Assembly (NCBI GenBank): GCA_964577115.1 | Contig: CAZNXJ010000024.1 | Coordinates: 1 to 64,000, forward strand | DNA: 64,000 bases | Reading direction: 5' to 3' | DNA from: CAZNXJ01 sp964577115 | Lineage (GTDB): Bacteria > Planctomycetota > Planctomycetia > Pirellulales > Pirellulaceae | Shown here: in pieces, positions 36,552 through 44,970 of the stretch | Layout: every line of letters starts with the position of its first letter | How positions within the stretch are numbered: the stretch's first letter is position 1 | Translations under genes and position numbers: made by a program | Notes under the pieces: model-generated | What the model was told of the DNA's origin: nothing | The model's input: only the letters and a program-made list of their open reading frames with translations | Database searches by the model: none

Positions 36552-37070
36552 TCACGATCGTGGCTAGCGGGGCAGGCCCAACCGGCTCGGCGTCCTTGCG
36601 GCGTCGAGCCGGGGTGGCTCAGCACGGGGACGGCGATGTACACCGTTCACCGGTGAAACCAGCGTTCAATGACGTGGAGCGCAGAGCGTTTTTAAAATTC
36701 GGGACAAAGTTTTCAGAAAGCCATGGCTTTTTGACAGGCGGTCCGTATATTAAGGGGGCAATTGAGCGAACATGGGTTCGCTCGCTCGAAGATCACAATC
36801 GCACGTCTCACTTATGCTGCACTTGTCCCCGGGGCACTTCCATTCCGAGCGGTTCTGCTCGCTGTACCGGGACGAGAGAGCTGGTGGTGCACCGGCTGAT
36901 GGATGTTTCTTTTCGCCCTTGTTCTCGAGGGTCTTCAAGACGACTTCCCGCATGCGGTGCGAGGCCGCGCAAAGGGGCTTGACCGCGCTTTGATCTTCAG
37001 CGCCGCCTTCGCGGCGGCGCAGGTACTTTATGGTTTTTGGGCCCTCCGGGGCTCGCACGAGGACTGGGTT
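36552..37070 (+). promoter_or_regulatory. Long leader of the RRM gene
   Basis: About 520 nt without a supported protein. Near its 3' end, GCGCCGCC (37000-37007) and GGCGGCGC (37013-37020) form an 8-bp GC stem with a TTCGC loop, about 50 nt before the RRM start. TTGACA at 36731 and TATATT at 36746 are only 9 nt apart, so they are not a standard promoter pair. A long structured leader is common for cold-responsive RNA-binding protein genes, so post-transcriptional control is plausible. No known riboswitch was recognised. Confidence 0.4.
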
Positions 37071-37391
37071 ATGAAGAAGAACATCTATGTCGGCAACCTT
37101 TCGTTCACGACGACGTCGGACGACCTGCGTGATGCTTTCGAGCAGTACGGTGCGGTTGATTCGGCGCAAGTCGTGACGGACCGCGAAACCGGCCGCTCGC
37201 GCGGTTTTGGTTTTGTGGAGATGTCTGAGGGAGCCGATTCGGCGATCTCGTCGCTCAATGGCGCCGAGCTACAGGGGCGGAAAATCACCGTCAATGAAGC
37301 TCGTCCGCGCGAAGATCGCCGGGGAGGCGGTGGTGGTGCCGGTGGCCGTCGCGGCGGCAACGGCGGTGGTGGCTATTCGCGCCGCTACTAA
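37071..37391 (+). CDS. RRM-type RNA-binding protein with glycine/arginine-rich tail
   Basis: The product is 106 aa. The RNA recognition motif spans residues 3-80: RNP2 is IYVGNL and RNP1 is RGFGFVEM, both with the stacking aromatics. The tail has RGG-like runs (RRGGGGGAGG, GGGGYSRRY). Such single-RRM proteins with RGG tails occur in cyanobacteria and planctomycetes, often cold-induced. I chose ATG 37071, where the RRM begins; a longer frame from 36903 has no domain content. An intrinsic terminator lies about 120 nt after the stop. It probably binds U-rich or structured RNA in the cytoplasm. Confidence 0.92.
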   Translation: MKKNIYVGNLSFTTTSDDLRDAFEQYGAVDSAQVVTDRETGRSRGFGFVEMSEGADSAISSLNGAELQGRKITVNEARPREDRRGGGGGAGGRRGGNGGGGYSRRY

Positions 37392-37509
37392 AAACGAGAC
37401 CACACAGACTCGGCATGTTTCTCTGCGAACGCCCAGTCCGTGAATGAGGTGGACCACTGCCGCAGCGTCCTGCTGCCGGCAAATGCATCCACCTAACCGA
37501 ACACCGAAA

Positions 37510-37540
37510 GGGGTGCCGTTTACGAGCGGCACCCCTTTTC
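37510..37540 (+). terminator. Intrinsic terminator after the RRM gene
   Basis: GGGGTGCCG (37510-37518) and CGGCACCCC (37527-37535) form a perfect 9-bp stem with an 8-nt loop, followed directly by TTTTC. It is a textbook Rho-independent terminator and one of the clearest in the window. Confidence 0.9.
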
Positions 37541-37681
37541 TCGTTCTTGATCGCATGGGGACCGGACCGGAAAAAGCACAGCGGCCGACTCCGGCCTGCT
37601 TGTACATGGGCCCAGAATTTGCCGGCTAAACCGCCCCGAAAATCCCGCACACACGCCCTAGACGCCCTAGGAGGCTCGACC

Positions 37682-38698
37682 GTGGACGGAACAAGTCGCC
37701 GAACGTTTCTACAGGCCGGCGTCGCTGCCGGTATCGTTTTTCAGCTCGCCGAACAGCTCATCGCTCGTCAGACCGATTCCGGCCAAGGCTTACCTCAGCG
37801 GCCGCTGGGCCAAACCGGTGCCGAGGTTTCCATCCTTTGTCTCGGCGGCTGGCATATCGGGCAGGCCGGTAAGGACGACGGCGATGAAACCGCTATCCGG
37901 CTCATGCACCGAGCGATCGACGAAGGCTTGACATTCTTTGATAACTGCTGGGACTACCATGACGGCTACTCGGAGGAGCTCATGGGCCGCGCGATACAGG
38001 ATCGCCGCGATCGTGTGTTCCTGATGACAAAGAATTGCGAACGCGATTACGAAGGCTCGAAGAAGTGCCTAGACGATAGCCTCCGCCGCCTAAAAACCGA
38101 CCACATCGATCTCTGGCAGTTCCACGAGATGGTTTATGACAACGACCCGGATTGGGTGTTTGACAAAGGCGGCATTAAAGCGGCGGTGGAAGCTCAGAAG
38201 GCAGGCAAGGTCCGCTACATCGGATTCACGGGACACAAAGACCCGCGCATTCATCTGAAGATGATGGGAAAGCCGTACGCGTGGGCCACGGCGCAGATGC
38301 CGATCAATGTCTGCGACTATCACTACCGCAGTTTTCAGCGCGAAGTCGTACCGCTCTGCCTGGAAAAAGGCACGGGAGTAATTGGCATGAAGAGTTTAGG
38401 GGGCGGAGTGGAAGGCAAAATTCCCACGTCCGGCCTGGTTTCGGCGCGCGACTGCATCCACTACGCCCTTTCCCAGCCGGTCGCGTCGCTCGTCGTCGGA
38501 CTACGCAACGAGCGCGATCTCGAACAGGCGCTCGGCGTAGGACGACAGTTCGAGATGATGCCGGCGGAGAAGCAAGAGCAGCTGCGCGAAAAGGTGCGTG
38601 AAGAAGCCGAAGACGGTCGGCATGAACTGTTCAAATCGGCCAAAACATTCGACGGCCCCCACCACCGCAAGCAGCACGGGTTCGCCGTCGACGGCTAA
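37682..38698 (+). CDS. Aldo/keto reductase with Tat signal
   Basis: The product is 338 aa. AGGAGG at 37669-37674 sits 7 nt before the GTG at 37682, which starts exactly at a twin-arginine signal (GTSRRTFLQAGVAAGIVF); the in-frame ATG at 37547 would add a nonsense tail. The fold contains FFDNCWDYHDGYSEELMG, holding the active-site Asp and Tyr, FLMTKNC with the Lys, and IDLWQFHEM with the His. These exported aldo/keto reductases are typical of planctomycetes and probably reduce or oxidise sugars or quinones in the periplasm. Cofactor NAD(P)H is inferred. Convergent with the redoxin fusion gene. Confidence 0.9.
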   Translation: MDGTSRRTFLQAGVAAGIVFQLAEQLIARQTDSGQGLPQRPLGQTGAEVSILCLGGWHIGQAGKDDGDETAIRLMHRAIDEGLTFFDNCWDYHDGYSEELMGRAIQDRRDRVFLMTKNCERDYEGSKKCLDDSLRRLKTDHIDLWQFHEMVYDNDPDWVFDKGGIKAAVEAQKAGKVRYIGFTGHKDPRIHLKMMGKPYAWATAQMPINVCDYHYRSFQREVVPLCLEKGTGVIGMKSLGGGVEGKIPTSGLVSARDCIHYALSQPVASLVVGLRNERDLEQALGVGRQFEMMPAEKQEQLREKVREEAEDGRHELFKSAKTFDGPHHRKQHGFAVDG

Positions 38699-38739
38699 AC
38701 ATTCCAGGAACGCGGCAAACGACGCAACGGACGCGTCGC

Positions 38740-40470
38740 CTACGGCAAAATCACCACGTCAAAGAACCCGATCATCATTTCTTCCCACGACTGATCGCCC
38801 CACCGCACCTCGCGCGTCGGGTCGGGATTGAAGGGGTTGTCTTCTGAATTGTCGAAGACGGCCGTACAGACGATCTCTGTCCCGGCGGGCAACACCTTCG
38901 GCTCCGCCAGCTCGTACGTCAGCTGCCAATTGAAGTCGTACCGCGGGACATCGAGCAAAACCTCCTGAGTCCCGTCCGGGTACGTCGCTTCATAGCGAAA
39001 CGACTTGCCGCGCACGTGCATGTGCGGTGTGAGGTTTAGCAGCAGTACTTCGCGTTCCATCTTTCGCCGCGCGGTGACAACGTAATGGGCGTCACCGGGC
39101 GGAATGCGAAATTCCGTATTCGCGATCGCCGCACCATGAACGATCTGCGTCACGTCCTTCTTGTCGATGAAACGCAGGCCAACCTGGCTGAGATCTTTTT
39201 GCGGTGAGCCATTCGGCGTGTAGTGCAGTTCGAACACCAGCTTCGAACCAGCCGGGATGCGCATCGCTCGTCCTCCGTCGTACTGAGTCGGCGGACTACC
39301 CGGCGCGTATCCATCCACCGCGCCCACACGGCGGAAATCCTTTTCGCCCGGCGGTTTGATGTACACCAGAATGTGATGCACAACCGAGCGGTTTTGCGGC
39401 CGAGCTTCCGCGGCCTGGACGAACATGTCCTCGGTAAAGCCCGGATCGACTTCGAAGTACTGATAATCCACAACACCGTCCGCCGGGATCTCGAACGGCG
39501 TGTCGCTCATCGGAATCACCAAGTCGGGCGTTCCCATGCGCCAGCCCGTGACGAATTCCGGAAGCGGTGGTAGTTGTTCGGCATCGCCGAGCGGCATGCC
39601 GTTGTCCACCCACTGATGGATGAGCTCTTTTTCTTCCGGCGTCAGTCGAGAATCGTTACGGAAATGGCCGAATTCCGGATTGGCATTCCACGGAGGCATC
39701 CGGTTCTCGTCGATCACCTCGAGAATCGTCTCTTCCCAGCCGAGGACGTCTTCATAGCTGGTCAGAGAAAACGGCGCGACTTCCCCCGGACGATGACATT
39801 CGACGCAGCGCCGGTACAGGATCGGCGCAATGTGCTCGGCATACGTGACGTCTCCCTGAGGCTCGATTTCTTTCCGCCGGCCGATAAAACAACCTACCGC
39901 CTCGGTACTGGGAACCGTCACCTCACTTCCGGCGATCAGCTGATCAAGCACCTCCGCGAGAAAATGTTGGCGTGCATCGGGGCGAAGAACTCCGACATCG
40001 TATTGATCATCGATTCGGCCCTGATAGCGGACAACTCGCTGCTCATCGAGCACAAACACCTCGGGGGTACGTTTGGCTTTGAGTAGGTCGGCAAGGCGAT
40101 GCTCCGTGTCTTTTAGCTGCGGAAATGTCAGCTCGTGGACTCGCCTATATATGGCCAGTTCGGATAGAGAGTCCTGGCTGTTCGAGTTCACCCCCAAGAT
40201 GACGACGCCCTGGTCGTGGTACTTTTGGTGAATTTGCTCCAGGCGCGGCGCATACAGCCGAGCGAGCGGACATTCGGTGCCGAGGAACGCGACAACAACA
40301 AACCGAGCATCCACATCGCCGAGCGCAAACGGCCGGCCATGATGTTCCATCAGACGGATCGCGTCGAAGGCCTCACGCAGCGGCTCGCCGGCTCGTGCTC
40401 CCTCCACCGCCATCAGTGCGGCTAGCACCGCAGTGATCCCCAACCAGCGACGTCGATGATTCCAATGCAT
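38740..40470 (-). CDS. Redoxin - cytochrome c-like - copper monooxygenase-like fusion
   Basis: The product is 576 aa. A signal peptide (WLGITAVLAALMAVEGARA) leads to a thioredoxin-like redoxin domain at about 35-180 with a single Cys67 in GTECPLARLY. A haem-c-like site CVECHRPGE follows (Cys222, Cys225, His226). The C-terminal half resembles the copper type II ascorbate-dependent monooxygenase fold, with NRSVVHHILVYI and LTPHMHVRGKS holding His pairs, and ELHYTPNG. This triple fusion recurs in planctomycetes and related bacteria. It may be a periplasmic redox enzyme acting on an unknown substrate. The single Cys makes disulfide exchange by a CxxC mechanism unlikely. Confidence 0.87.
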   Translation of the reverse strand: MHWNHRRRWLGITAVLAALMAVEGARAGEPLREAFDAIRLMEHHGRPFALGDVDARFVVVAFLGTECPLARLYAPRLEQIHQKYHDQGVVILGVNSNSQDSLSELAIYRRVHELTFPQLKDTEHRLADLLKAKRTPEVFVLDEQRVVRYQGRIDDQYDVGVLRPDARQHFLAEVLDQLIAGSEVTVPSTEAVGCFIGRRKEIEPQGDVTYAEHIAPILYRRCVECHRPGEVAPFSLTSYEDVLGWEETILEVIDENRMPPWNANPEFGHFRNDSRLTPEEKELIHQWVDNGMPLGDAEQLPPLPEFVTGWRMGTPDLVIPMSDTPFEIPADGVVDYQYFEVDPGFTEDMFVQAAEARPQNRSVVHHILVYIKPPGEKDFRRVGAVDGYAPGSPPTQYDGGRAMRIPAGSKLVFELHYTPNGSPQKDLSQVGLRFIDKKDVTQIVHGAAIANTEFRIPPGDAHYVVTARRKMEREVLLLNLTPHMHVRGKSFRYEATYPDGTQEVLLDVPRYDFNWQLTYELAEPKVLPAGTEIVCTAVFDNSEDNPFNPDPTREVRWGDQSWEEMMIGFFDVVILP

Positions 40471-40634
40471 GGCGCTGTTCTCGGATTTCAGGGTCCACGA
40501 ATCTAGGGACCTGTGATCTTATTCAATTTTGCAGGGGAGGCCCATAGTAGCTGGGGGACGCGGCGAGCCGCGGAGCCGCGAGCGCACCTCGCGGTTTGCA
40601 GTTGGCATGGCACTTTCCGCGGGAGGAGGGCAGA

Positions 40635-40940
40635 ATGAGCCCTGAAGTTTGGCAGGAGCCGTTAATCTGGAGCGACAAGGAGGTGGGGGAGATGAAGTTA
40701 TCTGCCGATCAGCGGAAGCGGCTGGATGAGCTTGCTCGTGAGATGAAGGAAATCCTAGGCGGATGCGTGGCGGAAGATGGCCGTCCGCTGACGTTTGACG
40801 AGTTAGAAGAGGAGTGCATCGAAGCAGGAGACTACGTCACGGCCTTGGTGCTGCAAGAGCGTGTCGCGAAGCGAGGTACGCTCCGAGCCGCGGAAGGGTT
40901 CAGGGAGCGGGGAGAAGAGGGGAGGTTTACGCGGACCTGA
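40635..40940 (+). CDS. Small charged hypothetical protein
   Basis: The frame is 101 aa from ATG 40635. A second start at 40692 (MKLSADQRKRLDEL) has the better ribosome-binding site (GGAGGTGGGGGAG) and gives 82 aa. The sequence is highly charged and helical: LDELAREMKEILGG, FDELEEECIEAGDYVTA, LQERVAKRGTLRAAEG. No family recognised. It is divergent from the redoxin gene and convergent with the glucan operon; the strong ribosome-binding site supports translation. Confidence 0.6.
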   Translation: MSPEVWQEPLIWSDKEVGEMKLSADQRKRLDELAREMKEILGGCVAEDGRPLTFDELEEECIEAGDYVTALVLQERVAKRGTLRAAEGFRERGEEGRFTRT

Positions 40941-41058
40941 GGCGCCCCTCCCTTTGTTGGTCTGCCAAGCTGAGGCAGGCGAGTTGGTAGGTAAAGGGAT
41001 GCGCGGGCCACGTTTTTTCGCGTCTTTGGTCTCTTCTTAATTCTTCCCGCACCGGCCA

Positions 41059-42930
41059 TTACATACGCTGGTGATGGCGTGACGTGTGCGCAAGCACAAC
41101 CGCCGAATAGGGAGCGAAACGCAGCGAACACTCGCCGGAGGATTCGATGGTTTCCTGGATGGAGGAACCGGGGCCTCGCCACCGTGCGTCGGCCGAATCG
41201 AGCTGCCGTTTCCATGTGCCGGCGCCGAGCGGGATGGTGAGCGTGGCCGGTTCGGGCGAACAATGGAACAGCACCACGACCTCGTGACCGTACGACCATC
41301 GCCGCACGGCCATCGTCGTGCCCCGAGCGACCTCGTCCACCTCCATGCGTTCGCGATCGTTGAAGGCGAGCGTGGACGAAGCGCGTCGCATATGGAGCAG
41401 CTCGCGGTAGTAGCGCCACGTCGTCGCATGTGGTTCGGTCTGCTTGCGATGGTGGTCGAGTCGCGAACTGACCATTGTTTGCTCGTCGGCCGGATCCCAA
41501 AAATCGCCCGTATAGCGGAAGCTAGCGAAATCGCTCCGTCGGCCTCGACGCACTGCCTCGATCAGGCTGGCGTCGCCGTGGCTGACAAAGTAGTGGAACG
41601 GATTCCGTTCGCCGTATTCTTCCCCCATGAATATGAGCGGCTGGTAGGGGGAGAGAATCACGAGCGCCGCCGCCAGTTTCTGTCGCTCGAAATCGACGAG
41701 CTGCGCTAAGCGTTCCCCGCCGACGCGATTGCCTACCTGATCGTGGTTCTGCGAATAAACAACCAGCCGGACGGGAGGGATCGCTCGGCCGGGGCGTCCG
41801 TGAGCTCGCCCGCGGTAATGCGAGTACTGCCCGTCGAGCACGTAACCTTCGCGGTATGCCTTAACGACATCGCGGAAACCGTGGAAGTCCGCGTAATAGC
41901 CGGTCCGCTCGTCGTCGATCGTTGTGCGTACCGCGTGATGGAGATCGTTGCACCAATGGGCATCGAGCCCCATTCCGCCTACGTCGGCGGGCTGTACGAG
42001 CCGCGGATCATTGTCGCTGCTCTCACCAATCGTATAGACGCGCCGATTCAGACGCTCGCCCTCCAGACGCACGGCGTCGGCCAACTCGCGCAGAAATGGC
42101 CGCGCCGAGTTGTCGAAGATGGCGTGGACCGCATCGAGCCGCAGGGCATCAATGTGGTACTCGTCGATCCAAAACAGCGCGTTCTCAATAAAGAAACGCC
42201 GAACGTGATCGCTTTCTCGACCATCAAAATTGAGCGCGTCGCCCCACGGCGTCATGTACCGGTTCGTGAAATAGTAGCCGAACTCGCCGAAGTAGTTCCC
42301 TTCCGGACCGAGGTGGTTGTAAACGACGTCCAGGATGACGGCCAAACCGCGAGCATGGCATGCATTCACGAGCCGCTTCAGGCCCGCCGGGCCGCCATAG
42401 GTGTTCTGGACAGCGAACGGATGCACCCCGTCGTAACCCCAGTTTCTCGCTCCCGGGAACTGCGCCACCGGCAATAGCTCGATGGCCGTGACGCCGAGCT
42501 CGTGTAGCTCGTCCAGGTGTGTAATAGCGGCCTCGAACGTGCCTTCGGGCGTAAACGTACCGACGTGTAGTTCGTACGTGATGTACTCGTGGAGCGGCAG
42601 GCCGCGCCAGTGTTCGTCAGTCCACGCAAAGTGCGGATCGACGACGGCGGACGCCGCATGGACGCCGTCCGGCTGCCACTGCGATGCGGGATCCGGACGC
42701 TCGCGGCCATCGTCGAACTGATAGAGGTATCGCGTACCTGGATCGACGCCGTCGACGTCGCCGCTGTAGTATCCCTCGTCATCGCGCGGCAAATCGATCA
42801 GCCGGTCCGCGGTCCCGAGGATCTTCAGCTTTAGCCGACTCGCCTTGGGCGCCCAGACTTTGAACCAACAGCGACGGTCGCCCAGGTACCGGGCGCCCAA
42901 CGTGGGAGGATGGGTCGGGTGCAGGGGCAA
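41059..42930 (-). CDS. treZ: Malto-oligosyltrehalose trehalohydrolase (TreZ)
   Basis: The product is about 623 aa, a GH13 enzyme that cuts trehalose from the end of malto-oligosyltrehalose. An N-terminal CBM48-like domain (WFKVWAPKASRLKLKI) precedes the barrel: NTYGGPAGLKRLVNACH, VVYNHLGPEGNYFG (typical of TreZ), DALRLDAVHAI with the nucleophile Asp, YTIGESSDND with the acid Glu, and YSQNHDQVGNR. The start is uncertain: an ATG at 43068 would overlap glgB by 136 nt, so I prefer the TTG at 42930, 3 nt past the glgB stop, which gives normal length. Last gene of the glgE operon. TreZ needs a TreY partner, which is not in the window. Confidence 0.9.
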   Translation of the reverse strand: MPLHPTHPPTLGARYLGDRRCWFKVWAPKASRLKLKILGTADRLIDLPRDDEGYYSGDVDGVDPGTRYLYQFDDGRERPDPASQWQPDGVHAASAVVDPHFAWTDEHWRGLPLHEYITYELHVGTFTPEGTFEAAITHLDELHELGVTAIELLPVAQFPGARNWGYDGVHPFAVQNTYGGPAGLKRLVNACHARGLAVILDVVYNHLGPEGNYFGEFGYYFTNRYMTPWGDALNFDGRESDHVRRFFIENALFWIDEYHIDALRLDAVHAIFDNSARPFLRELADAVRLEGERLNRRVYTIGESSDNDPRLVQPADVGGMGLDAHWCNDLHHAVRTTIDDERTGYYADFHGFRDVVKAYREGYVLDGQYSHYRGRAHGRPGRAIPPVRLVVYSQNHDQVGNRVGGERLAQLVDFERQKLAAALVILSPYQPLIFMGEEYGERNPFHYFVSHGDASLIEAVRRGRRSDFASFRYTGDFWDPADEQTMVSSRLDHHRKQTEPHATTWRYYRELLHMRRASSTLAFNDRERMEVDEVARGTTMAVRRWSYGHEVVVLFHCSPEPATLTIPLGAGTWKRQLDSADARWRGPGSSIQETIESSGECSLRFAPYSAVVLAHTSRHHQRM

Positions 42931-42932
42931 CT

Positions 42933-44870
42933 CTAACGCTCCGACTTCAGAAACACCGCGCCGAGGGGTGGCAGGGTGAGGTTTAGCGAGTAGGGGCGGC
43001 CGTGGAAGGGAACCGGCGTGGCTTCGACGCCGCCGAGATTCCCCTGCCCGCTCCCCCCATGTTCGCAAGCGTCGCTGTTGAGAATCTCTGCCCAGTACCC
43101 GTCGCGCGGCACGCCCACGCGGTAGTTGAGGCGCGGTACCGGGGTGAAGTTGAACACCGCCGCGATCAGTTGATCACGGCTTCGCGCCTTGCGCAGAAAG
43201 CTCAGCACGCTCAGCTCCGTATCATTCGCATCAATCCACTCGAACCCACCGGGCTCGCAGTCGAGTTCGTGCAGTGCGACTTCACCGGCGTACATGCGAT
43301 TCAGCGCACTGACGAAGCGCCGCATCGCGCTGTGCTGCGGATCTTCGAGCAGCGGCCATTCGAGACTCGCATCATGCCGCCATTCATCGAGCTGGGCGAA
43401 CTCGCCCCCCATGAACAGCAGCTTCTTCCCCGGCATCGCATACATGTACGCGAACAACAGCCGAAGGTTCGCAAACTTCTGCCACCAGTCACCCGGCATT
43501 TTGCTCAGCAGCGATCCTTTGCCATGCACCACTTCGTCATGCGAGAGGGGCAAGACGAAGTTCTCGTTGTTCGCATAGATCATGCGGAACGTCAGTTCGT
43601 TGTGATGGAACTTGCGATGGATCGCGTCGTGCGACATGTACTTCAGTGTGTCGTGCATCCACCCCATGTCCCACTTCAAGCCAAAGCCGAGCCCGCCTAC
43701 ATAAATCGGGCGCGAGACCATCGGCCAGGCGGTCGATTCCTCAGCAATTGTCTGCACATCGGGAAAGCGCCGGTACACCTCGCTGTTCATGCGCCGCAGG
43801 AACTCGATGGCCTCGAGGTTCTCGCGGCCTCCGTACTTGTTCGGAATCCACTCGCCCTCATTGCGCGAGTAGTCGAGATACAGCATCGAGGCCACGGCAT
43901 CGACGCGCAGCCCGTCGGCGTGATATTCCTCGAGCCAGTGAATGGCGCTGCTGAGCAGGAAGCTACGAACCTCGTTTCGCCCGTAATTAAAGATGTAGCT
44001 ATTCCAGTCCGGATGGTATCCCTGCCGCGGGTCGGCATGTTCGAATAGATGCGTTCCGTCGAAGTACGCCAAGCCATGTTCGTCGGAAGGAAAATGCGAC
44101 GGCACCCAATCGAGGATGACGCCGATGCCTGCCCGATGCAGGTAGTCAATCAGGAACTTGAAGTCTTGCGGCGTACCGTAGCGGCTTGTAGGTGCAAAGT
44201 AACCGGTGCACTGGTAACCCCATGACCCAAAAAACGGGTGCTCCATGACCGGCAGAAATTCGACGTGCGTGAAGCCCAACGATTTAACGTACTCGGCCAG
44301 TTCATAGGCCAGTTCGCGGTAGCTGAGCGATCGATTGTGCTCTTCGAACTTGCGCCGCCAGGAACCCAAGTGCACCTCGTAGATGGACATCGGCGCGGAC
44401 AAGCTGTTGCGCCCGCCGCGCTCGGTCATCCAACGCTCGTCTTCCCATTGGTAGCTGGTGTCCCAGACAATCGAGGCTGTTTGCGGCGCCACTTCCTGAT
44501 AGACGCCAAATGGGTCGGACTTGTCGACGCGGTACCCCGCGTGCTGCGAAACGATGTGGTACTTGTAGCGGGCACCGTGCCGGACGTCAGCGACGAAGCC
44601 TTCCCAAATCCCCGAGCTTCCTCGGGGCTGCAGTGGATGGCTTTCTTTATTCCATTGATTGAAATCGCCCATCACTGAGACCGTCCGAGCGTTCGGGGCC
44701 CACACGGCGAAGTGCGTCCCGCTCACTCCCCGATGCTCGATCAGGTGCGCCCCCAGCTTCTTCCAGAGATCGAAATGCGATCCTTCGTTGAACAGGTGCA
44801 GATCGTCGTCAGTGATCCAGCGTACGCCCCCGATTACTGTGGGCTGCCGCTTCGTCCCGGTGTCGCTCAT
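42933..44870 (-). CDS. glgB: 1,4-alpha-glucan branching enzyme
   Basis: The product is 645 aa. A CBM48 domain (FAVWAPNARTVSVMGDFNQ) is followed by the GH13 barrel: GVILDWVPSHF, then LRVDAVASMLYLDYSR with nucleophile Asp324, QTIAEESTAW with acid Glu377, and LPLSHDEVVHGKGS with Asp445. The WIPNKYGGREN segment is characteristic of GlgB. It introduces alpha-1,6 branches into the linear alpha-1,4 glucan made by GlgE. It lies 100 nt after the trehalose synthase gene and adjoins treZ, all on one strand. The enzyme is cytosolic. Nothing is missing in the catalytic motifs. Confidence 0.96.
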   Translation of the reverse strand: MSDTGTKRQPTVIGGVRWITDDDLHLFNEGSHFDLWKKLGAHLIEHRGVSGTHFAVWAPNARTVSVMGDFNQWNKESHPLQPRGSSGIWEGFVADVRHGARYKYHIVSQHAGYRVDKSDPFGVYQEVAPQTASIVWDTSYQWEDERWMTERGGRNSLSAPMSIYEVHLGSWRRKFEEHNRSLSYRELAYELAEYVKSLGFTHVEFLPVMEHPFFGSWGYQCTGYFAPTSRYGTPQDFKFLIDYLHRAGIGVILDWVPSHFPSDEHGLAYFDGTHLFEHADPRQGYHPDWNSYIFNYGRNEVRSFLLSSAIHWLEEYHADGLRVDAVASMLYLDYSRNEGEWIPNKYGGRENLEAIEFLRRMNSEVYRRFPDVQTIAEESTAWPMVSRPIYVGGLGFGLKWDMGWMHDTLKYMSHDAIHRKFHHNELTFRMIYANNENFVLPLSHDEVVHGKGSLLSKMPGDWWQKFANLRLLFAYMYAMPGKKLLFMGGEFAQLDEWRHDASLEWPLLEDPQHSAMRRFVSALNRMYAGEVALHELDCEPGGFEWIDANDTELSVLSFLRKARSRDQLIAAVFNFTPVPRLNYRVGVPRDGYWAEILNSDACEHGGSGQGNLGGVEATPVPFHGRPYSLNLTLPPLGAVFLKSER

Positions 44871-44970
44871 GGCTCGGATCCTGCCTGACTGAAGTAATCA
44901 CGGTTCACCTTCCTCCGCGGGGAGTCCAGCGAACAATCGGAACAAATCGGCAATCGACGCGCCGAAACGC

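Noticed and set aside
36731..36751. TTGACA and TATATT before the RRM gene as a promoter pair
   Set aside because: Spacing of 9 nt is far too short for sigma-70-type recognition.
43002..44048. 348-codon plus-strand frame opposite glgB
   Set aside because: Antisense to the catalytic region of GlgB; no recognisable protein.
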